This document shows positions 1-9,381 of a DNA stretch of 50,414 nt, piece by piece. A model generated the notes under the pieces. It was not told the DNA's origin, ran no database searches, and worked only from the letters and a program-made list of their open reading frames with translations. Source of the DNA: Lyngbya confervoides BDU141951 (lineage in GTDB: Bacteria; Cyanobacteriota; Cyanobacteriia; Thermosynechococcales; Thermosynechococcaceae); assembly GCF_000817775.3 (NCBI RefSeq), contig NZ_JTHE03000041.1:1-50414 (forward strand). The letters run 5' to 3'. The first letter of the stretch is position 1. Each line of letters starts with the position of its first letter. Made by a program: the position numbers and the translations under genes.

Positions 1-368
1 CCTGGAAGCTTTTTATTCCCACAGCACAACGGCCAGGGGGCCTGAAGGATGTGGCCTACTTTCATCCCACATTTCTGTATGAATCGATCTGGAACTTTGC
101 CACCTTTGGGATTCTAATCGGGCTAATCTATGCTTTTCCGACACTAAAGCGAGGCAGTATTTTTCTCATCTATGGCATTCTCTACAGCCTGGGACGATTC
201 TGGATTGAGGGCTTGCGCCTTGATAGCTTAATGCTAGGGCCACTGCGTATTGCTCAGGGGGTGAGCTTTGCTGGGGTCATTCTGGGGCTGTTTGGACTTT
301 TCTGGCTCTATGGGTTAAAGCGGAGCCTTCCCGATGGGGTGCCGCTCAAATCGACCGATCGAGGATAA
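1..368 (+). CDS. lgt: Prolipoprotein diacylglyceryl transferase, C-terminal part
   Basis: The 5' end is cut by the window edge; the reading frame begins at base 3 and stops with TAA at 366-368. Lgt moves a diacylglyceryl group from phosphatidylglycerol to the lipobox cysteine of prelipoproteins in the plasma membrane, the first step of lipoprotein maturation. The visible part contains the conserved stretch [13 protein letters not shown] and the [13 protein letters not shown] segment, both characteristic of the C-terminal half of Lgt, followed by a last hydrophobic helix and a basic end. A predicted lipoprotein, a plausible substrate, is encoded at 6202. The glycerophosphodiesterase gene follows after 15 bases and is probably co-transcribed. 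Confidence 0.93.
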   Translation, partial: WKLFIPTAQRPGGLKDVAYFHPTFLYESIWNFATFGILIGLIYAFPTLKRGSIFLIYGILYSLGRFWIEGLRLDSLMLGPLRIAQGVSFAGVILGLFGLFWLYGLKRSLPDGVPLKSTDRG

Positions 369-383
369 GGGAAAGGTCATTCC

Positions 384-1055
384 ATGGAACTGTATAGCCA
401 CCGTGGATTTCATACGGATCTGTTGGAAAATACCCTGGCAGCCTTTGCCGCTGCAGTGGCCCTGGGGGTCGATGGCATTGAAACCGATCTTCGCCTCAGT
501 GCAGATGGGCAGATCATGGTGTTTCATGATGCCGTGGCCCCTAGCGGCGAAGCCGTGGCCGCCCTTACCCTGTCGCAACTCTGTGATCAGGCCGGACAGG
601 CAGTGCTTACCCTTCCGCAGGTTCTAGACTGGACTGAACAGCACAATTACGCCTTTCGCTGGAACTTTGAGATAAAGACCCCTGAGACTTTTGGACCGAC
701 GCTGGATTTGTTGACGACGCGATCGCTCCCCCAACCGCCGCTGGTGACGTCCTTCTGGCACGATTGCATTCAGGCAGCGGCAACGCAGCGCTCAGACCTG
801 GACTTTGGACTGATCTGGGCGCATTATCCCGCTGACTTTGATCAGGTACAGTGGTTTGATCTCCGGGCCAATGTTTCCACCCTGGTGGTCTATCAAGAGC
901 GGTTAACGCCGAATTTCGTTAGCCAGGTTCACCAGCGGCAAATGCGTCTGTTCACCTATGGGGATCAAAGTCTCCAGGATTTGCAGCGTTTGCACACCTG
1001 GGGGGTGGACGCAGTGATTAGCGATCGCCCTGACTGGTGGCTAGACGATGAATGA
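384..1055 (+). CDS. Glycerophosphodiester phosphodiesterase family protein
   Basis: A 223-residue single-domain protein of the GDPD TIM-barrel family, which hydrolyses glycerophosphodiesters to glycerol 3-phosphate and an alcohol. The N-terminus has SHRGF, the usual HRG motif with the first catalytic histidine. It is followed by ENT, the metal-binding GIETDLRLSADG (E and D ligands) and MVFHD with the second histidine. NFEIK gives the third acidic ligand. There is no signal peptide, so it should be cytoplasmic. The ATG at 384 follows an AAAGG-like element. It lies 15 bases after lgt, so both may share a transcript that touches phospholipid head groups. Substrate specificity cannot be read from the sequence. 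Confidence 0.9.
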   Translation: MELYSHRGFHTDLLENTLAAFAAAVALGVDGIETDLRLSADGQIMVFHDAVAPSGEAVAALTLSQLCDQAGQAVLTLPQVLDWTEQHNYAFRWNFEIKTPETFGPTLDLLTTRSLPQPPLVTSFWHDCIQAAATQRSDLDFGLIWAHYPADFDQVQWFDLRANVSTLVVYQERLTPNFVSQVHQRQMRLFTYGDQSLQDLQRLHTWGVDAVISDRPDWWLDDE

Positions 1056-1084
1056 TCTACTCCCCTGCGTGACTTTATAAAACC

Positions 1085-1108
1085 GACGTCATAAAAGACG
1101 TCATAAAA
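1085..1108. repeat. 12-bp perfect tandem duplication
   Basis: The unit GACGTCATAAAA occurs twice head to tail, 30 bases after the stop codon of the phosphodiesterase gene. It is one of several short perfect duplications in this window. Confidence 0.9.
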
Positions 1109-1133
1109 AAAGGAGCCTTGATAGAAGGCTCCT
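1105..1133 (-). terminator. Rho-independent terminator for psaAB
   Basis: AGGAGCCTT (1111-1119) and AAGGCTCCT (1125-1133) form a 9-bp perfect stem with a 5-base loop. On the minus strand the stem is followed directly by a run of six or more T (the A run at 1105-1110). The orientation matches readthrough from psaB, which stops at 1220. Confidence 0.8.
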
Positions 1134-1156
1134 CTGATATAGCATCTAGACTTGAA

Positions 1157-1193
1157 CCAAAAAGCTCCTACCGCTGGGTCAGGAGCTTTTTGG
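1157..1193. terminator. Bidirectional hairpin terminator
   Basis: CCAAAAAGCTCCT (1157-1169) pairs perfectly with AGGAGCTTTTTGG (1181-1193), a 13-bp stem with an 11-base loop. The A and T runs lie within the stem on both sides, so it can act on either strand. It sits 26 bases past the psaB stop and is the first of two terminators in a row for the minus-strand psaAB transcript. Confidence 0.8.
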
Positions 1194-1219
1194 CGTAGCG
1201 TTAAATCACGACTTGGATC

Positions 1220-3433
1220 CTAACCGAACTTGCCTGCAGTGGATGCAATCAAGAAGGCGGCGTAGGTCAAGACGAAACCAACCGCAAAGTGAGCTAAGCC
1301 CACGAGACGAGCCTGAACAATGGATAGGGCAACAGGCTTGTCCTTCCAGCGAACCAGATTCGCCAGAGGAGTGCGCTGGTGCGCCCAGACAATTGTTTCA
1401 ATCAGCTCTTGCCAGTAACCTCTCCAGGAGATGAGGAACATGAAGCCTGTGGCCCACACTAGGTGGCCAAACAGGAACATCCAGGCCCAAACTGAGAGAT
1501 TATTGGTACCCAGCGGATTGTATCCATTAATCAGCTGAGAAGAGTTCAACCAGAGGTAATCGCGGAACCACCCCATTAGGTAGGTTGAGCTTTCGTTGAA
1601 CTGGGCGACGTTTCCTTGCCAGATCCCCAGGTGTTTCCAGTGCCAGTAAAACGTCAGCCAGGCAACGGTATTCAAGGCCCAGAACAGAGCTAGGTAGAAG
1701 GCATCCCACGCAGAAATGTCGCAGGTGCCGCCCCGGCCAGGACCATCACAAGGAAAGCTGTAGCCGAAGTCTTTCTTGTCGGGCATGAGCTTGGACCCAC
1801 GGGCATCCAGCGCACCTTTGACCAGAATTAAGGTCGTGGTGTGCAGACCCAGGGCGATCGCATGGTGAACGAGGAAGTCACCCGGCCCAATGGTTAGAAA
1901 GAGTGAGTTGCTTCCCGCATTAATGGCATCCAACCAACCCGGTAGCCAGACGTTCCCATAGTTCGGGAATGCCGTGTAAGCAACACTGTCTGGATTAGAC
2001 AGCAGGGTGTCAAAGCCATAGAGGAGCTTACCGTGTGCCGCCTGAATCCACTGGGCAAAGACCGGTTCAATCAGGATTTGCTTTTCAGGAGTCCCAAACG
2101 CCACCACCACATCGTTGTGAACGTAGAGTCCCAGAGTATGGAAACCCAGGAACAGAGACACCCAGCTCAGGTGCGAGATAATCGCTTCCTTATGCTCAAG
2201 CATCCGGGCTAAAACATTGTTCTTATTCGCAACTGGATCATAGTCCCGCACGAAGAAGATCGCTCCGTGGGCAAAGGCACCACACATTAGGAAAATTGCA
2301 ATGTACTGGTGGTGAGTGTACAGAGCCGCCATCGTCGTGTAGTCCTGAGCCAGGAATGCGTACGGTGGCATGGAATACATGTGCTGCGCAACCAGGGAAG
2401 TCACCACGCCCAGACAAGCGAGAGCCAGACCCAGTTGGAAGTGCAGTGAGTTATTGACGGTGTCATATAACCCCTTGTGTCCATCCCCAAGCTTGCCGCT
2501 CGGCGGCTTGTGAGCGCTGAGAATTTCCTTAATGCTGTGGCCAATCCCGAAGTTGGTTCGGTACATGTGGCCCGCAATGATGAAAATAACGGCGATCGCC
2601 AGATGGTGATGGGCAATATCCGTTAGCCAAAGGGCCTGAGTTTGGGGATGAAAACCTCCCAAAAACGTCAGAATGGCAGTTCCTGCCCCATTGGCAGTAC
2701 CAAAGGCATGATTGGCTGTATCGGGATCTGCAGCGTAAACGCCCCAGTTACCAGTAAAAAACGGAGCCAATCCGGCAGGGTGAGGGGCCACCGTCAGGAA
2801 GTTATCCCAACCCACATGCTGCCCCCGTGCTTCCGGGATCGCAACGTGAACCAGGTGACCGGTCCAAGCCAAAGAGCTAACCCCGAACAAACCAGCCAAG
2901 TGGTGGTTCAGACGAGATTCAGCATTCTTAAACCAGGACAAGCTGGGACGGAACTTGGGCTGAAGATGGAGCCAGCCTGCAAACAGAAAGATAGCTGACA
3001 AAATCAGCAGGAAGATCGCACCCTGGTAAAGGTCCCCATTGGTGCGCATTCCAATGGTGTACCACCATTGATAAACGCCAGAATAAGCGATGTTTACAGG
3101 GCTGGAAGCACCTGCCTGGGTGAAGGCCTCAACAGCACCTTCCCCAAAGTGTGGGTCCCAAATCGCGTGAGCGATGGGACGGACGTTGAGCGGATCTTGG
3201 ATCCACTGCTCGAAGTTACCTTGCCAAGCAACGTGGAACAGATTGCCCGAAACCCAGAGAAAAATGATCGCCAGATGGCCAAAGTGTGAGGCAAAAATCT
3301 TTTGATAAAGATTTTCTTCCGTCATTCCATCATGGGTCTCAAAATCGTGGGCGGTGGCAATTCCGTACCAGATCCGCCGGGTGGTGGGATCTTGAGCGAG
3401 TGCTTGGCTAAATTTAGGAAATTTAGTTGCCAT
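1220..3433 (-). CDS. psaB: Photosystem I P700 chlorophyll a apoprotein A2
   Basis: PsaB is one half of the photosystem I reaction-centre heterodimer in the thylakoid membrane. With PsaA it binds P700, A0, A1 and the 4Fe-4S centre FX. The 737-residue product is close to the usual length of about 733. It begins [16 protein letters not shown] and ends STAGKFG as typical for PsaB. The FX loop [12 protein letters not shown], whose two cysteines supply half of the cluster ligands, is encoded near 1720-1752. It is followed by the conserved [11 protein letters not shown] segment and the last helix. Eleven membrane helices are expected for the family. The start ATG (3431-3433) has an upstream GAGGAGGA. 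The gene begins 24 bases after the psaA stop, so the two are a single operon, closed by two hairpin terminators. Confidence 0.98.
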   Translation of the reverse strand: MATKFPKFSQALAQDPTTRRIWYGIATAHDFETHDGMTEENLYQKIFASHFGHLAIIFLWVSGNLFHVAWQGNFEQWIQDPLNVRPIAHAIWDPHFGEGAVEAFTQAGASSPVNIAYSGVYQWWYTIGMRTNGDLYQGAIFLLILSAIFLFAGWLHLQPKFRPSLSWFKNAESRLNHHLAGLFGVSSLAWTGHLVHVAIPEARGQHVGWDNFLTVAPHPAGLAPFFTGNWGVYAADPDTANHAFGTANGAGTAILTFLGGFHPQTQALWLTDIAHHHLAIAVIFIIAGHMYRTNFGIGHSIKEILSAHKPPSGKLGDGHKGLYDTVNNSLHFQLGLALACLGVVTSLVAQHMYSMPPYAFLAQDYTTMAALYTHHQYIAIFLMCGAFAHGAIFFVRDYDPVANKNNVLARMLEHKEAIISHLSWVSLFLGFHTLGLYVHNDVVVAFGTPEKQILIEPVFAQWIQAAHGKLLYGFDTLLSNPDSVAYTAFPNYGNVWLPGWLDAINAGSNSLFLTIGPGDFLVHHAIALGLHTTTLILVKGALDARGSKLMPDKKDFGYSFPCDGPGRGGTCDISAWDAFYLALFWALNTVAWLTFYWHWKHLGIWQGNVAQFNESSTYLMGWFRDYLWLNSSQLINGYNPLGTNNLSVWAWMFLFGHLVWATGFMFLISWRGYWQELIETIVWAHQRTPLANLVRWKDKPVALSIVQARLVGLAHFAVGFVLTYAAFLIASTAGKFG

Positions 3434-3457
3434 AGTCTGTTATTGTCCTCCTCGCCC

Positions 3458-5713
3458 TTATCCGATTGACAGTGAACGAGCTAGGAAGAATGCCCAAGTT
3501 GTAGCAATGCCTCCGAGAAGGTAATGCGCAACTCCGACAGCTCGACCTTGAATAATGCTCAAAGCGCGGGGCTGGATTGCCGGTGCAACTTTAAGCTTAT
3601 TGTGCGCCCAAACAATAGACTCAATCAGCTCTTGCCAGTAGCCGCGACCACTGAATAGGAACATGAGGCTGAAGGCCCAGATGAAATGAGCTGCTAAAAA
3701 CATCAAACCGTAGGCGGACAATGCCGAACCATAGGAATTGATGACCTGAGACGCCTGTGCCCAGAGAAAATCTCTCAGCCAGCCGTTAATGGTAATTGCA
3801 CTCTGGGCAAAATTGCCCGCAGTGACGTGAGAAACAGAACCGTCGCCGTTTACGGTACCCCACACATCAGATTGCATCTTCCAGCTGAAGTGGAAAATCA
3901 CAATGGATAGGGAGTTGTACATCCAGAACAGACCGAGGAATACATGATCCCAACCGGAGACTTGGCAAGTGCCGCCTCGTCCTGGACCATCGCAAGGGAA
4001 GCGGAAGCCGAGGTTGGCCTTATCAGGAATCAACCGAGAGCTGCGCGCAAAGAGTACACCCTTGAGAAGAATGAGTACAGTTACGTGAATCGTAAACGCG
4101 TGGATATGATGCACCATGAAATCTGCTGTACCCAACGCAATGGGCATCATGGCGACCTTATTACCAACAGCAACGACATCTCCACCAAAGGCATGGCTGA
4201 CAACGCCTAGGGCATTTGGAGCAGTAGTTCCTGGTGCCATGGTGTGAAGGTTTTGAATCCACTGAGCAAAGACAGGCTGCAATTGAATCGCCGTATCAGA
4301 AAACATGTCCTGCGGACGACCCAAAGCACGCATGGTGTCGTTATGAACGTACAAACCAAAGCTATGGAAGCCCAGAAAAATACAAACCCAATTTAGATGC
4401 GAGATTATAGCGTCTCGATGACGCAGCACACGATCTAGCAGGTTGTTTTGATTAACCACTGGATCGTAGTCACGCACCATGAAGATCGCACCGTGCGCAG
4501 CACCACCCACAATCAAGAATCCCCCAATCCACATATGATGCGTGAATAGTGAGAGCTGAGTGGCATAGTCGGTTGCCAGATAGGGATAGGGCGGCATCGC
4601 ATACATATGCTGTGCAACGATGATGCTCAAGGATCCCACCATGGCAAGATTAATCGCTAACTGCGCATGCCAGGAAGTGGTCAAAACTTCGTAAAGTCCT
4701 TTGTGGCCTTCACCAGTGAAGGGACCTTTATGACTTTCTAGTATCTCTTTCATGCTGTGACCAATACCCCAGTTAGTGCGGTACATGTGTCCAGCAATGA
4801 TGAATAGAACAGCAAGAGCTAAGTGATGGTGAGCGGTATCAGAAAGCCACAGACCACCAGTAACAGGATTCAAGCCACCCTTGAAAGTCAGAAAGTCCGC
4901 ATAAGCTCCCCAATTCAACGTAAAAAATGGCGTTAACCCTTGTGCAAAGCTGGGATACAGCTCCGCCATCAAATCCTTATTCAGGATAAATTCATGAGGC
5001 AAAGGAATATCGCTAGCTGCAACGCCAGAATCTAGGAGCTTATTGATGGGTAAGGAGACATGAATCTGGTGACCCGCCCAGCTCAAGCACCCCAAACCCA
5101 AAAGAACCGACAAATGGTGGTTCATCATGGATTCCACGTTCTGGAACCATTCCAGTTTGGGAGCCTTTTTGTGGTAGTGGAACCAGCCAGCAAAAAGCAT
5201 TAGACCCGCCATGACGAGGCCGCCAATCGCAGTGCAGTAAAGCTGGAAGCTGTTGGTAAAGCCGGAGGCTCTCCACAACTGAAACAGACCGGAGGTGATC
5301 TGAATACCGTGGAAGCCGCCACCGACATCCGCGTTCAGGATGTCTTGACCCACAATTGGCCAGACCACCTGAGCACTGGGTTTAATTCCGGTAGGATCAC
5401 TTAACCAGGCTTCATAGTTCGAAAATTTTGCGCCGTGGTAGTACATGCCGCTTAGCCAGATAAACACGACGGCCAGGTGACCGAAGTGAGCACTGAAAAT
5501 CTTGCGGGAGATGTCTTCCAGGTCGCTCGTATGTGTATCAAAGTCGTGAGCGAGGGCGTGGAGATTCCAAATCCAAGTTGTGGTTTGGGGTCCCTTAGCT
5601 AAGGTTCGGTCAAAGTGACCCGGCTTTCCCCACTTCTCGAAGGAAGTTGGAACCGGGTTGGTGTCCACCGAAACCTTGGCTTTTGTCTCGCGCCCCCCTG
5701 GGCTAATTGTCAT
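3458..5713 (-). CDS. psaA: Photosystem I P700 chlorophyll a apoprotein A1
   Basis: PsaA is the partner of PsaB in the photosystem I core and carries the other half of P700 and of the FX ligands. The product from ATG 5713 has 751 residues, the family length, and starts [14 protein letters not shown]. An upstream in-frame ATG at 5737 would add eight residues. It is rejected because GAGGAG (minus strand) sits at ribosome-binding distance before ATG 5713 and the family starts MTISP. The FX loop [12 protein letters not shown] is encoded near 3967-3999, and [16 protein letters not shown] follows. It is the first gene of psaAB. The gene contains no GCGATCGC octamer and looks slightly more A/T-rich than its neighbours, which may only reflect codon choice in a highly expressed gene. 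Confidence 0.98.
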   Translation of the reverse strand: MTISPGGRETKAKVSVDTNPVPTSFEKWGKPGHFDRTLAKGPQTTTWIWNLHALAHDFDTHTSDLEDISRKIFSAHFGHLAVVFIWLSGMYYHGAKFSNYEAWLSDPTGIKPSAQVVWPIVGQDILNADVGGGFHGIQITSGLFQLWRASGFTNSFQLYCTAIGGLVMAGLMLFAGWFHYHKKAPKLEWFQNVESMMNHHLSVLLGLGCLSWAGHQIHVSLPINKLLDSGVAASDIPLPHEFILNKDLMAELYPSFAQGLTPFFTLNWGAYADFLTFKGGLNPVTGGLWLSDTAHHHLALAVLFIIAGHMYRTNWGIGHSMKEILESHKGPFTGEGHKGLYEVLTTSWHAQLAINLAMVGSLSIIVAQHMYAMPPYPYLATDYATQLSLFTHHMWIGGFLIVGGAAHGAIFMVRDYDPVVNQNNLLDRVLRHRDAIISHLNWVCIFLGFHSFGLYVHNDTMRALGRPQDMFSDTAIQLQPVFAQWIQNLHTMAPGTTAPNALGVVSHAFGGDVVAVGNKVAMMPIALGTADFMVHHIHAFTIHVTVLILLKGVLFARSSRLIPDKANLGFRFPCDGPGRGGTCQVSGWDHVFLGLFWMYNSLSIVIFHFSWKMQSDVWGTVNGDGSVSHVTAGNFAQSAITINGWLRDFLWAQASQVINSYGSALSAYGLMFLAAHFIWAFSLMFLFSGRGYWQELIESIVWAHNKLKVAPAIQPRALSIIQGRAVGVAHYLLGGIATTWAFFLARSLSIG

Positions 5714-6201
5714 CGAGATTCTCCTCTCTTTGAACAAGCAAGGAACGAAGACTCACCATCCACAATAATGTCCAATTAAAGGAATAAGGCCATGTTTGGG
5801 ATGGGGTTCTCTCTTGAGAATTATAGGGGCCAGCCTAGGTTTATGCGGTTAATTAACAATAATTAAGGTGTCATTAATAGAGCGTCGAAAGATGAGCCAA
5901 AAGTAAAAAAGTGCAAATAATTATGAAGAGTTTTCTGATTTAACCTCCTGAGGAGAGGAGGATCAAGACCTTAGCGATGAGATTGTAAAGACCTGGGAGC
6001 ACAGAAATGAGGAAAGGGCTCCGCGGTGGCCCCCCCCGAAGCAGCTGACAGCTTTGTAAAGTTTCATGCGGATTGATTGGGGTAGGGGCCATAGAAGTGC
6101 TTGAGCGTCTAGTCGTTCCGATATGATTTGGGTTGAATGCCCAATCCAAGGAGCGCATAGTCTCTTTGCTGGGTAAGCCTGCTTTAGAGGAGACAGTTTA
6201 G
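5714..6201. other. Divergent intergenic region psaA / lipoprotein gene
   Basis: These 488 bases hold no convincing gene. They contain the psaA ribosome-binding site and candidate -10, an A/T-rich block (about 5845-5935) likely to be the regulatory region, and the GAGGAG ribosome-binding site of the lipoprotein gene. Two isolated TGTAA motifs (5984-5988 and 6055-6059) resemble half of the RpaB-binding HLR1 element. The second copy needed for a tandem HLR1 is missing at both. Confidence 0.6.
5820..5848 (-). promoter_or_regulatory. Candidate psaA promoter (TATAAT -10)
   Basis: On the minus strand a consensus TATAAT (plus-strand ATTATA at 5820-5825) lies about 107 bases before the psaA ATG. No good TTGACA-like -35 stands 16-18 bases upstream (the best position reads CCGCAT or ACCGCA), so an activator may be needed. 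This would give a leader of roughly 100 bases. Confidence 0.45.
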
Positions 6202-7464
6202 GTGGCTTGGCGAACAATCGTAAAGGCAATGCGCAGCATTCTGTGCATTTTTGGTTTGACTCTTTTGCTTGGATTGTCCTATGGATGCTCGTTAAAGGAT
6301 TTGTCCAACCCAAAACTTCCAGACTTTGATTTAGACCTGCCGTTAATGGGGATGGGGGGAAACGAGCTTAGAGAAGTGTCTCCTCCCGAAGCTATTGAAC
6401 GCTTGAAGCTTGAGATGGGCCAGGTGCAGCCGCAGATCAGCGTCAGCTTTCCCCATCAAAATGAGCAGGTGAATCGTCAGGATGTCGCGGTGCAGTTTGA
6501 TCTCAAAGGGCTGGATTTATTTAAAGATCCAACTCTAAACCTGGGACCTCATCTGGTTGTCTGGCTAGATGGTTGCTTTCTCAAGGAGATCTATCGCTTA
6601 GACACCCCCCTACAGCTTGAGGATCTAAAGCCTGGAAACCATATCCTGCAAATGGCAGTGGCCTACCCTTGGCACGAGAGTTTTCGTAATCCGGGTGCCC
6701 ATGCCCTCGTCAGCTTTTCCGTGTGGACTGAAACTCAAGCCAATCAGGTGAAGGACCATCAGCCTGTACTGAGGGTGTCTCCCCTCTTTGGGGATGCCAC
6801 AGAGCCATTGCTCCTTGATTTGAGGGTTGATCGCCCTGGGGAAACCCCCGATCAATCCTGGGTGGAAGAAACCTTTCCGGTGAGGGTGACCTTGAATGGA
6901 ACCTCGTTTATAGCAACAGAGTTAGGGCCGATTTACTTATCGGGATTGCGAGAAGGGGACAACTGGCTCAAGGTAGAGTTGCTGGATGCCCAAGGACAGG
7001 AGTTGATTTCTCCCTACCCTGAGCAAACCTTTAGCTTTACCTACGCTCCGAGCCAATCCCAGACTCCCCTAGCGCAACTCATGCAGGGAAATATTCCGTT
7101 TAGTGAAGCTCGTGCCATGATCGACCCTGCGGTTTCCCGGCAGGTTGAAGAGGCCCCCGATCCCTCTGTGACTCCATCCCCTAATTTGCCACGGGAGTCT
7201 CCTTCGTCGTCCCGCCAGCCTATGAATGCAGTGCCTCAGATGGGAACGCCATCGCCTAGCTTGCCTATGGAGTCTCCGGCGGTTACTCTCCCTGAAAATG
7301 AAGATTCTGAACCGGTGCTTCGCCCAAGCCAATCTGTCTCTCCTCAGTCACTGCCAACTGAACCAGATGCATCTTTGCCCTCGTCTTCCCCTCTTGCCTC
7401 ACCCGGAAAGTCTGGTCCTCAAGATTCGTTCCAGTCCACCGCCCCAACCACCGAAGGGAGCTAG
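6202..7464 (+). CDS. Predicted lipoprotein with Pro/Ser-rich tail
   Basis: Not assigned to a named family. The 420-residue protein starts at GTG 6202, chosen because AGAGGAGA ends 8 bases before it. An ATG at 6229 is the alternative. A basic N-terminus and a hydrophobic stretch (ILCIFGLTLLLGL) lead into LSYGC near residue 29, a plausible lipobox, so the protein is probably anchored to a membrane by lipidation. Residues about 70-280 look like two beta-rich, Ig-like modules: one around VAVQFDLKGLDLF to VSFSVWTE, the second around PVRVTLNGTSF to EQTFSFTY. The last 130 residues are low-complexity Pro/Ser/Glu with repeated SPSLP or SPNLP motifs, likely disordered. It is divergent from psaA. Function unknown. 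Confidence 0.75.
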   Translation: MAWRTIVKAMRSILCIFGLTLLLGLSYGCSLKDLSNPKLPDFDLDLPLMGMGGNELREVSPPEAIERLKLEMGQVQPQISVSFPHQNEQVNRQDVAVQFDLKGLDLFKDPTLNLGPHLVVWLDGCFLKEIYRLDTPLQLEDLKPGNHILQMAVAYPWHESFRNPGAHALVSFSVWTETQANQVKDHQPVLRVSPLFGDATEPLLLDLRVDRPGETPDQSWVEETFPVRVTLNGTSFIATELGPIYLSGLREGDNWLKVELLDAQGQELISPYPEQTFSFTYAPSQSQTPLAQLMQGNIPFSEARAMIDPAVSRQVEEAPDPSVTPSPNLPRESPSSSRQPMNAVPQMGTPSPSLPMESPAVTLPENEDSEPVLRPSQSVSPQSLPTEPDASLPSSSPLASPGKSGPQDSFQSTAPTTEGS

Positions 7465-7560
7465 CGGGCAGCAACAGCAATTCAGTTGCGTAGTTATTGA
7501 GCCTCCCTACTTCTTGATCTAGCTTTAGTATCTAGCGTTAATTTTGCCAGCCGACCTTTG

Positions 7561-7656
7561 GCCCGCGCCCTACCCGGTCGGGTAGGCATCGGGCGGATGT
7601 CACCGCTGAAAAAGGGAAACCCACGCAGAGATCGCCGGGTAAGATCAATTTTTTTT
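7561..7656 (+). other. Hairpin-rich intergenic element, possible small RNA or leader
   Basis: The 307-base gap 7465-7771 carries strong potential structure. CCTACCC (7569-7575) pairs with GGGTAGG (7580-7586) around a 4-base loop. An outer GCCCG (7561-7565) pairs with CGGGC (7590-7594). A GCGG/CCGC pair overlaps the outer arm. A conserved-looking GGGAAACCC follows near 7614-7622, then GGGTAAGATC, then an A/T-rich end with eight T in a row near 7649-7656. The run of T could end a short transcript. A weak promoter for the next gene (TTTTTG, 17 bases, TATAAC) lies after it, so the element may be a separate RNA or the end of the upstream mRNA. No known riboswitch class fits. Confidence 0.4.
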
Positions 7657-7771
7657 AAGATTTCAAAGCTGTTTTTCCAGACTTTTCCGTAATCCCGCGG
7701 TTTGCCTCTGATTTTTGTCAGGGCACAATACCTCTATAACGAAAGATTATGAGTGTGAAAGGTAGCGTTCA

Positions 7772-8002
7772 ATGCTGGAAAGCCTGCTCTCGGAAACCCT
7801 GGCGGTCACAGTGGATCATCTCAAGATGACGGCTGAAATGATTCAATGCGCTGAGGAGGCTGCGGTGGATCTGCCAGAGGCCTCAAAGCAAAAGCTAAAT
7901 CTGCTGCATGTTGGGGTTGCCCTGGCGCTGCAGGCCCTAGAGGATGAGACCCTCGCTGCATTGATTCAAAAATCCCTGACCTATCAGGATCTCGGTTTCT
8001 AG
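7772..8002 (+). CDS. Small uncharacterised protein (76 aa)
   Basis: A short acidic and probably all-helical protein, MLESLLSETLAVTV onward, with no signal peptide or membrane segment and no cysteine motif beyond a single Cys. The ATG at 7772 is preceded by GAAAGG at a somewhat long distance. It stands alone between the hairpin-rich gap and the M50 protease gene, in the same direction as both neighbours. I do not recognise the family. Codon use looks like the neighbours and the frame is intact, so it is probably a real gene. Confidence 0.6.
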   Translation: MLESLLSETLAVTVDHLKMTAEMIQCAEEAAVDLPEASKQKLNLLHVGVALALQALEDETLAALIQKSLTYQDLGF

Positions 8003-8091
8003 GACGCTAACGCGCGTCTCCCGCAGTTCAGTAAAGTTCCATCGTTATCATGTAAGCAGACGTTATCGAAGGGACGATTGAAGCTGTGGCC

Positions 8092-9381
8092 ATGGAGCAA
8101 AAGTCTGGCAACCAATGGAAACTTGGGTCACTGTTTGGGATCCCTCTGATTATTGATGCCTCCTGGTTGTTTATTGTGGGTCTTGTGACCTTTGTGAATG
8201 CGATCGCCTGGCAATCAGAATTTCCCCAGTGGGGAATTGGCATCACCTGGACTGTGGGCTTTTTGACGGCAATTTTGCTATTTGTATCTGTGCTTTTGCA
8301 TGAGCTAGGGCATAGCCTGGTTGCCAAGTCCCAAGGAATCACGGTTAACTCCATTACACTTTTTCTCTTTGGGGGCATTGCGTCCCTAGATGCAGAGGCT
8401 AAAACGCCAGGAGCAGCTTTTTGGGTGGCCATCGCTGGCCCCTTAGTCAGCCTATCTCTGTGGCTAGGACTAGGGCAGGTGGCGTCTTGGATGCCGGAGC
8501 AGTCGGCCCCGCAAGTGATGTTCCAGAACCTGTCCGAGATTAATTTGATTCTGGTGCTCTTTAATTTAATTCCGGGTCTGCCCCTGGATGGAGGGCAGGT
8601 TCTACGAGCAGGCATCTGGAAAGTCACCGGAAATCGCTTCAAGGGCGCCCATTGGGCTGCAAAGGTGGGTCAGGCCTTGGGATGGACGGCGGTCATTGTA
8701 GGGCTCTTTGTAGTTCTCCTCGCCGGATCCTTCTCAGGAATGTGGATGGCGCTGTTGGGCTGGTATGGTCTGCGCAATGCCTATCGCTATGACCGTTACA
8801 CTGATTTGCAAGAAAAAATTCTCGCTCTGACGGCTCAAGATGTGATGCAGCGATCGTTCCGGGTGGTGAAGGCCAAACAGTCACTGCGGGATTTCGTCGA
8901 TCAATATTTAATTTATTCCGAAGAAACTCCCGTGTTTTTTGCCGCTGCGGATGGACGCTATCGAGGGCGCGTTGAGCTGGATCGTCTATCCGGAATTGAG
9001 CGAAGTCTGTGGGAACAACATACGGTCGAGGAAATTCTAACGCCGTTGCCAGCACTCCCCACGGTTCAAGAGCGTGATCCGCTCACCAACGTAATTTTAA
9101 GCTTGGAGGATCAGCAATTACATCACATGGTGGTGCTCTCCCCCGCCGGTGCGATCGCCGGACTGATTGATCGAGCCGATATTGTCCAGGCCGTGCTGCA
9201 GGCGATGGAGTTGAGTTTGCCGTCAGAAGAGCTAGAGCGCATCCGCAGTGAGCACCAGTATCCAGCCTTTTTGCAGATCCCCATGATTGCTAAAAATGCC
9301 CTGGGCACCGAGACCTCCTTAGCAACTCCGGAGAGCGATGATCCTCAGGATAAGACGCTTGTGCACCGGGAACGGGCCTAA
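8092..9381 (+). CDS. Site-2 protease family (M50) with CBS-domain region
   Basis: An intramembrane zinc metalloprotease that cuts substrates inside the membrane. HELGH (about residues 69-73) gives two zinc ligands and the catalytic glutamate. NLIPGLPLDGGQ (about 157-168) gives the third ligand in the DGG motif. Several hydrophobic helices surround these. Residues about 250-400 form a cytoplasmic region of CBS type (TAQDVMQRSF, VEEILTPLPALP, GLIDRADIVQAV), a regulatory module that often binds adenine nucleotides. ATG 8092 is taken as the start; GTG 8086 is possible. The stop codon overlaps that of the convergent ligase gene by three bases. M50-CBS proteins are common in cyanobacteria; the substrate is unknown. 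Confidence 0.9.
   Translation: MEQKSGNQWKLGSLFGIPLIIDASWLFIVGLVTFVNAIAWQSEFPQWGIGITWTVGFLTAILLFVSVLLHELGHSLVAKSQGITVNSITLFLFGGIASLDAEAKTPGAAFWVAIAGPLVSLSLWLGLGQVASWMPEQSAPQVMFQNLSEINLILVLFNLIPGLPLDGGQVLRAGIWKVTGNRFKGAHWAAKVGQALGWTAVIVGLFVVLLAGSFSGMWMALLGWYGLRNAYRYDRYTDLQEKILALTAQDVMQRSFRVVKAKQSLRDFVDQYLIYSEETPVFFAAADGRYRGRVELDRLSGIERSLWEQHTVEEILTPLPALPTVQERDPLTNVILSLEDQQLHHMVVLSPAGAIAGLIDRADIVQAVLQAMELSLPSEELERIRSEHQYPAFLQIPMIAKNALGTETSLATPESDDPQDKTLVHRERA

Noticed and set aside
3944-4210. Open frames antisense to psaA and psaB
   Set aside because: They have no ribosome-binding site, no recognisable product and lie opposite strongly conserved coding sequence; they are shadows of the real frame.
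5984-6059. HLR1 (RpaB) element before psaA
   Set aside because: Only two isolated TGTAA motifs about 70 bases apart are present, not the tandem pair with short spacing required, and they are 160 or more bases upstream of the candidate -10.
7561-7660. Possible c-di-AMP (ydaO/yuaA) riboswitch
   Set aside because: GGGAAACCC followed by GGGTAAGATC looked similar to the conserved GGGGAACCC and GGGTGAA parts, but the later conserved CAGCTAACC-type segment is missing and the downstream gene is not a known target.
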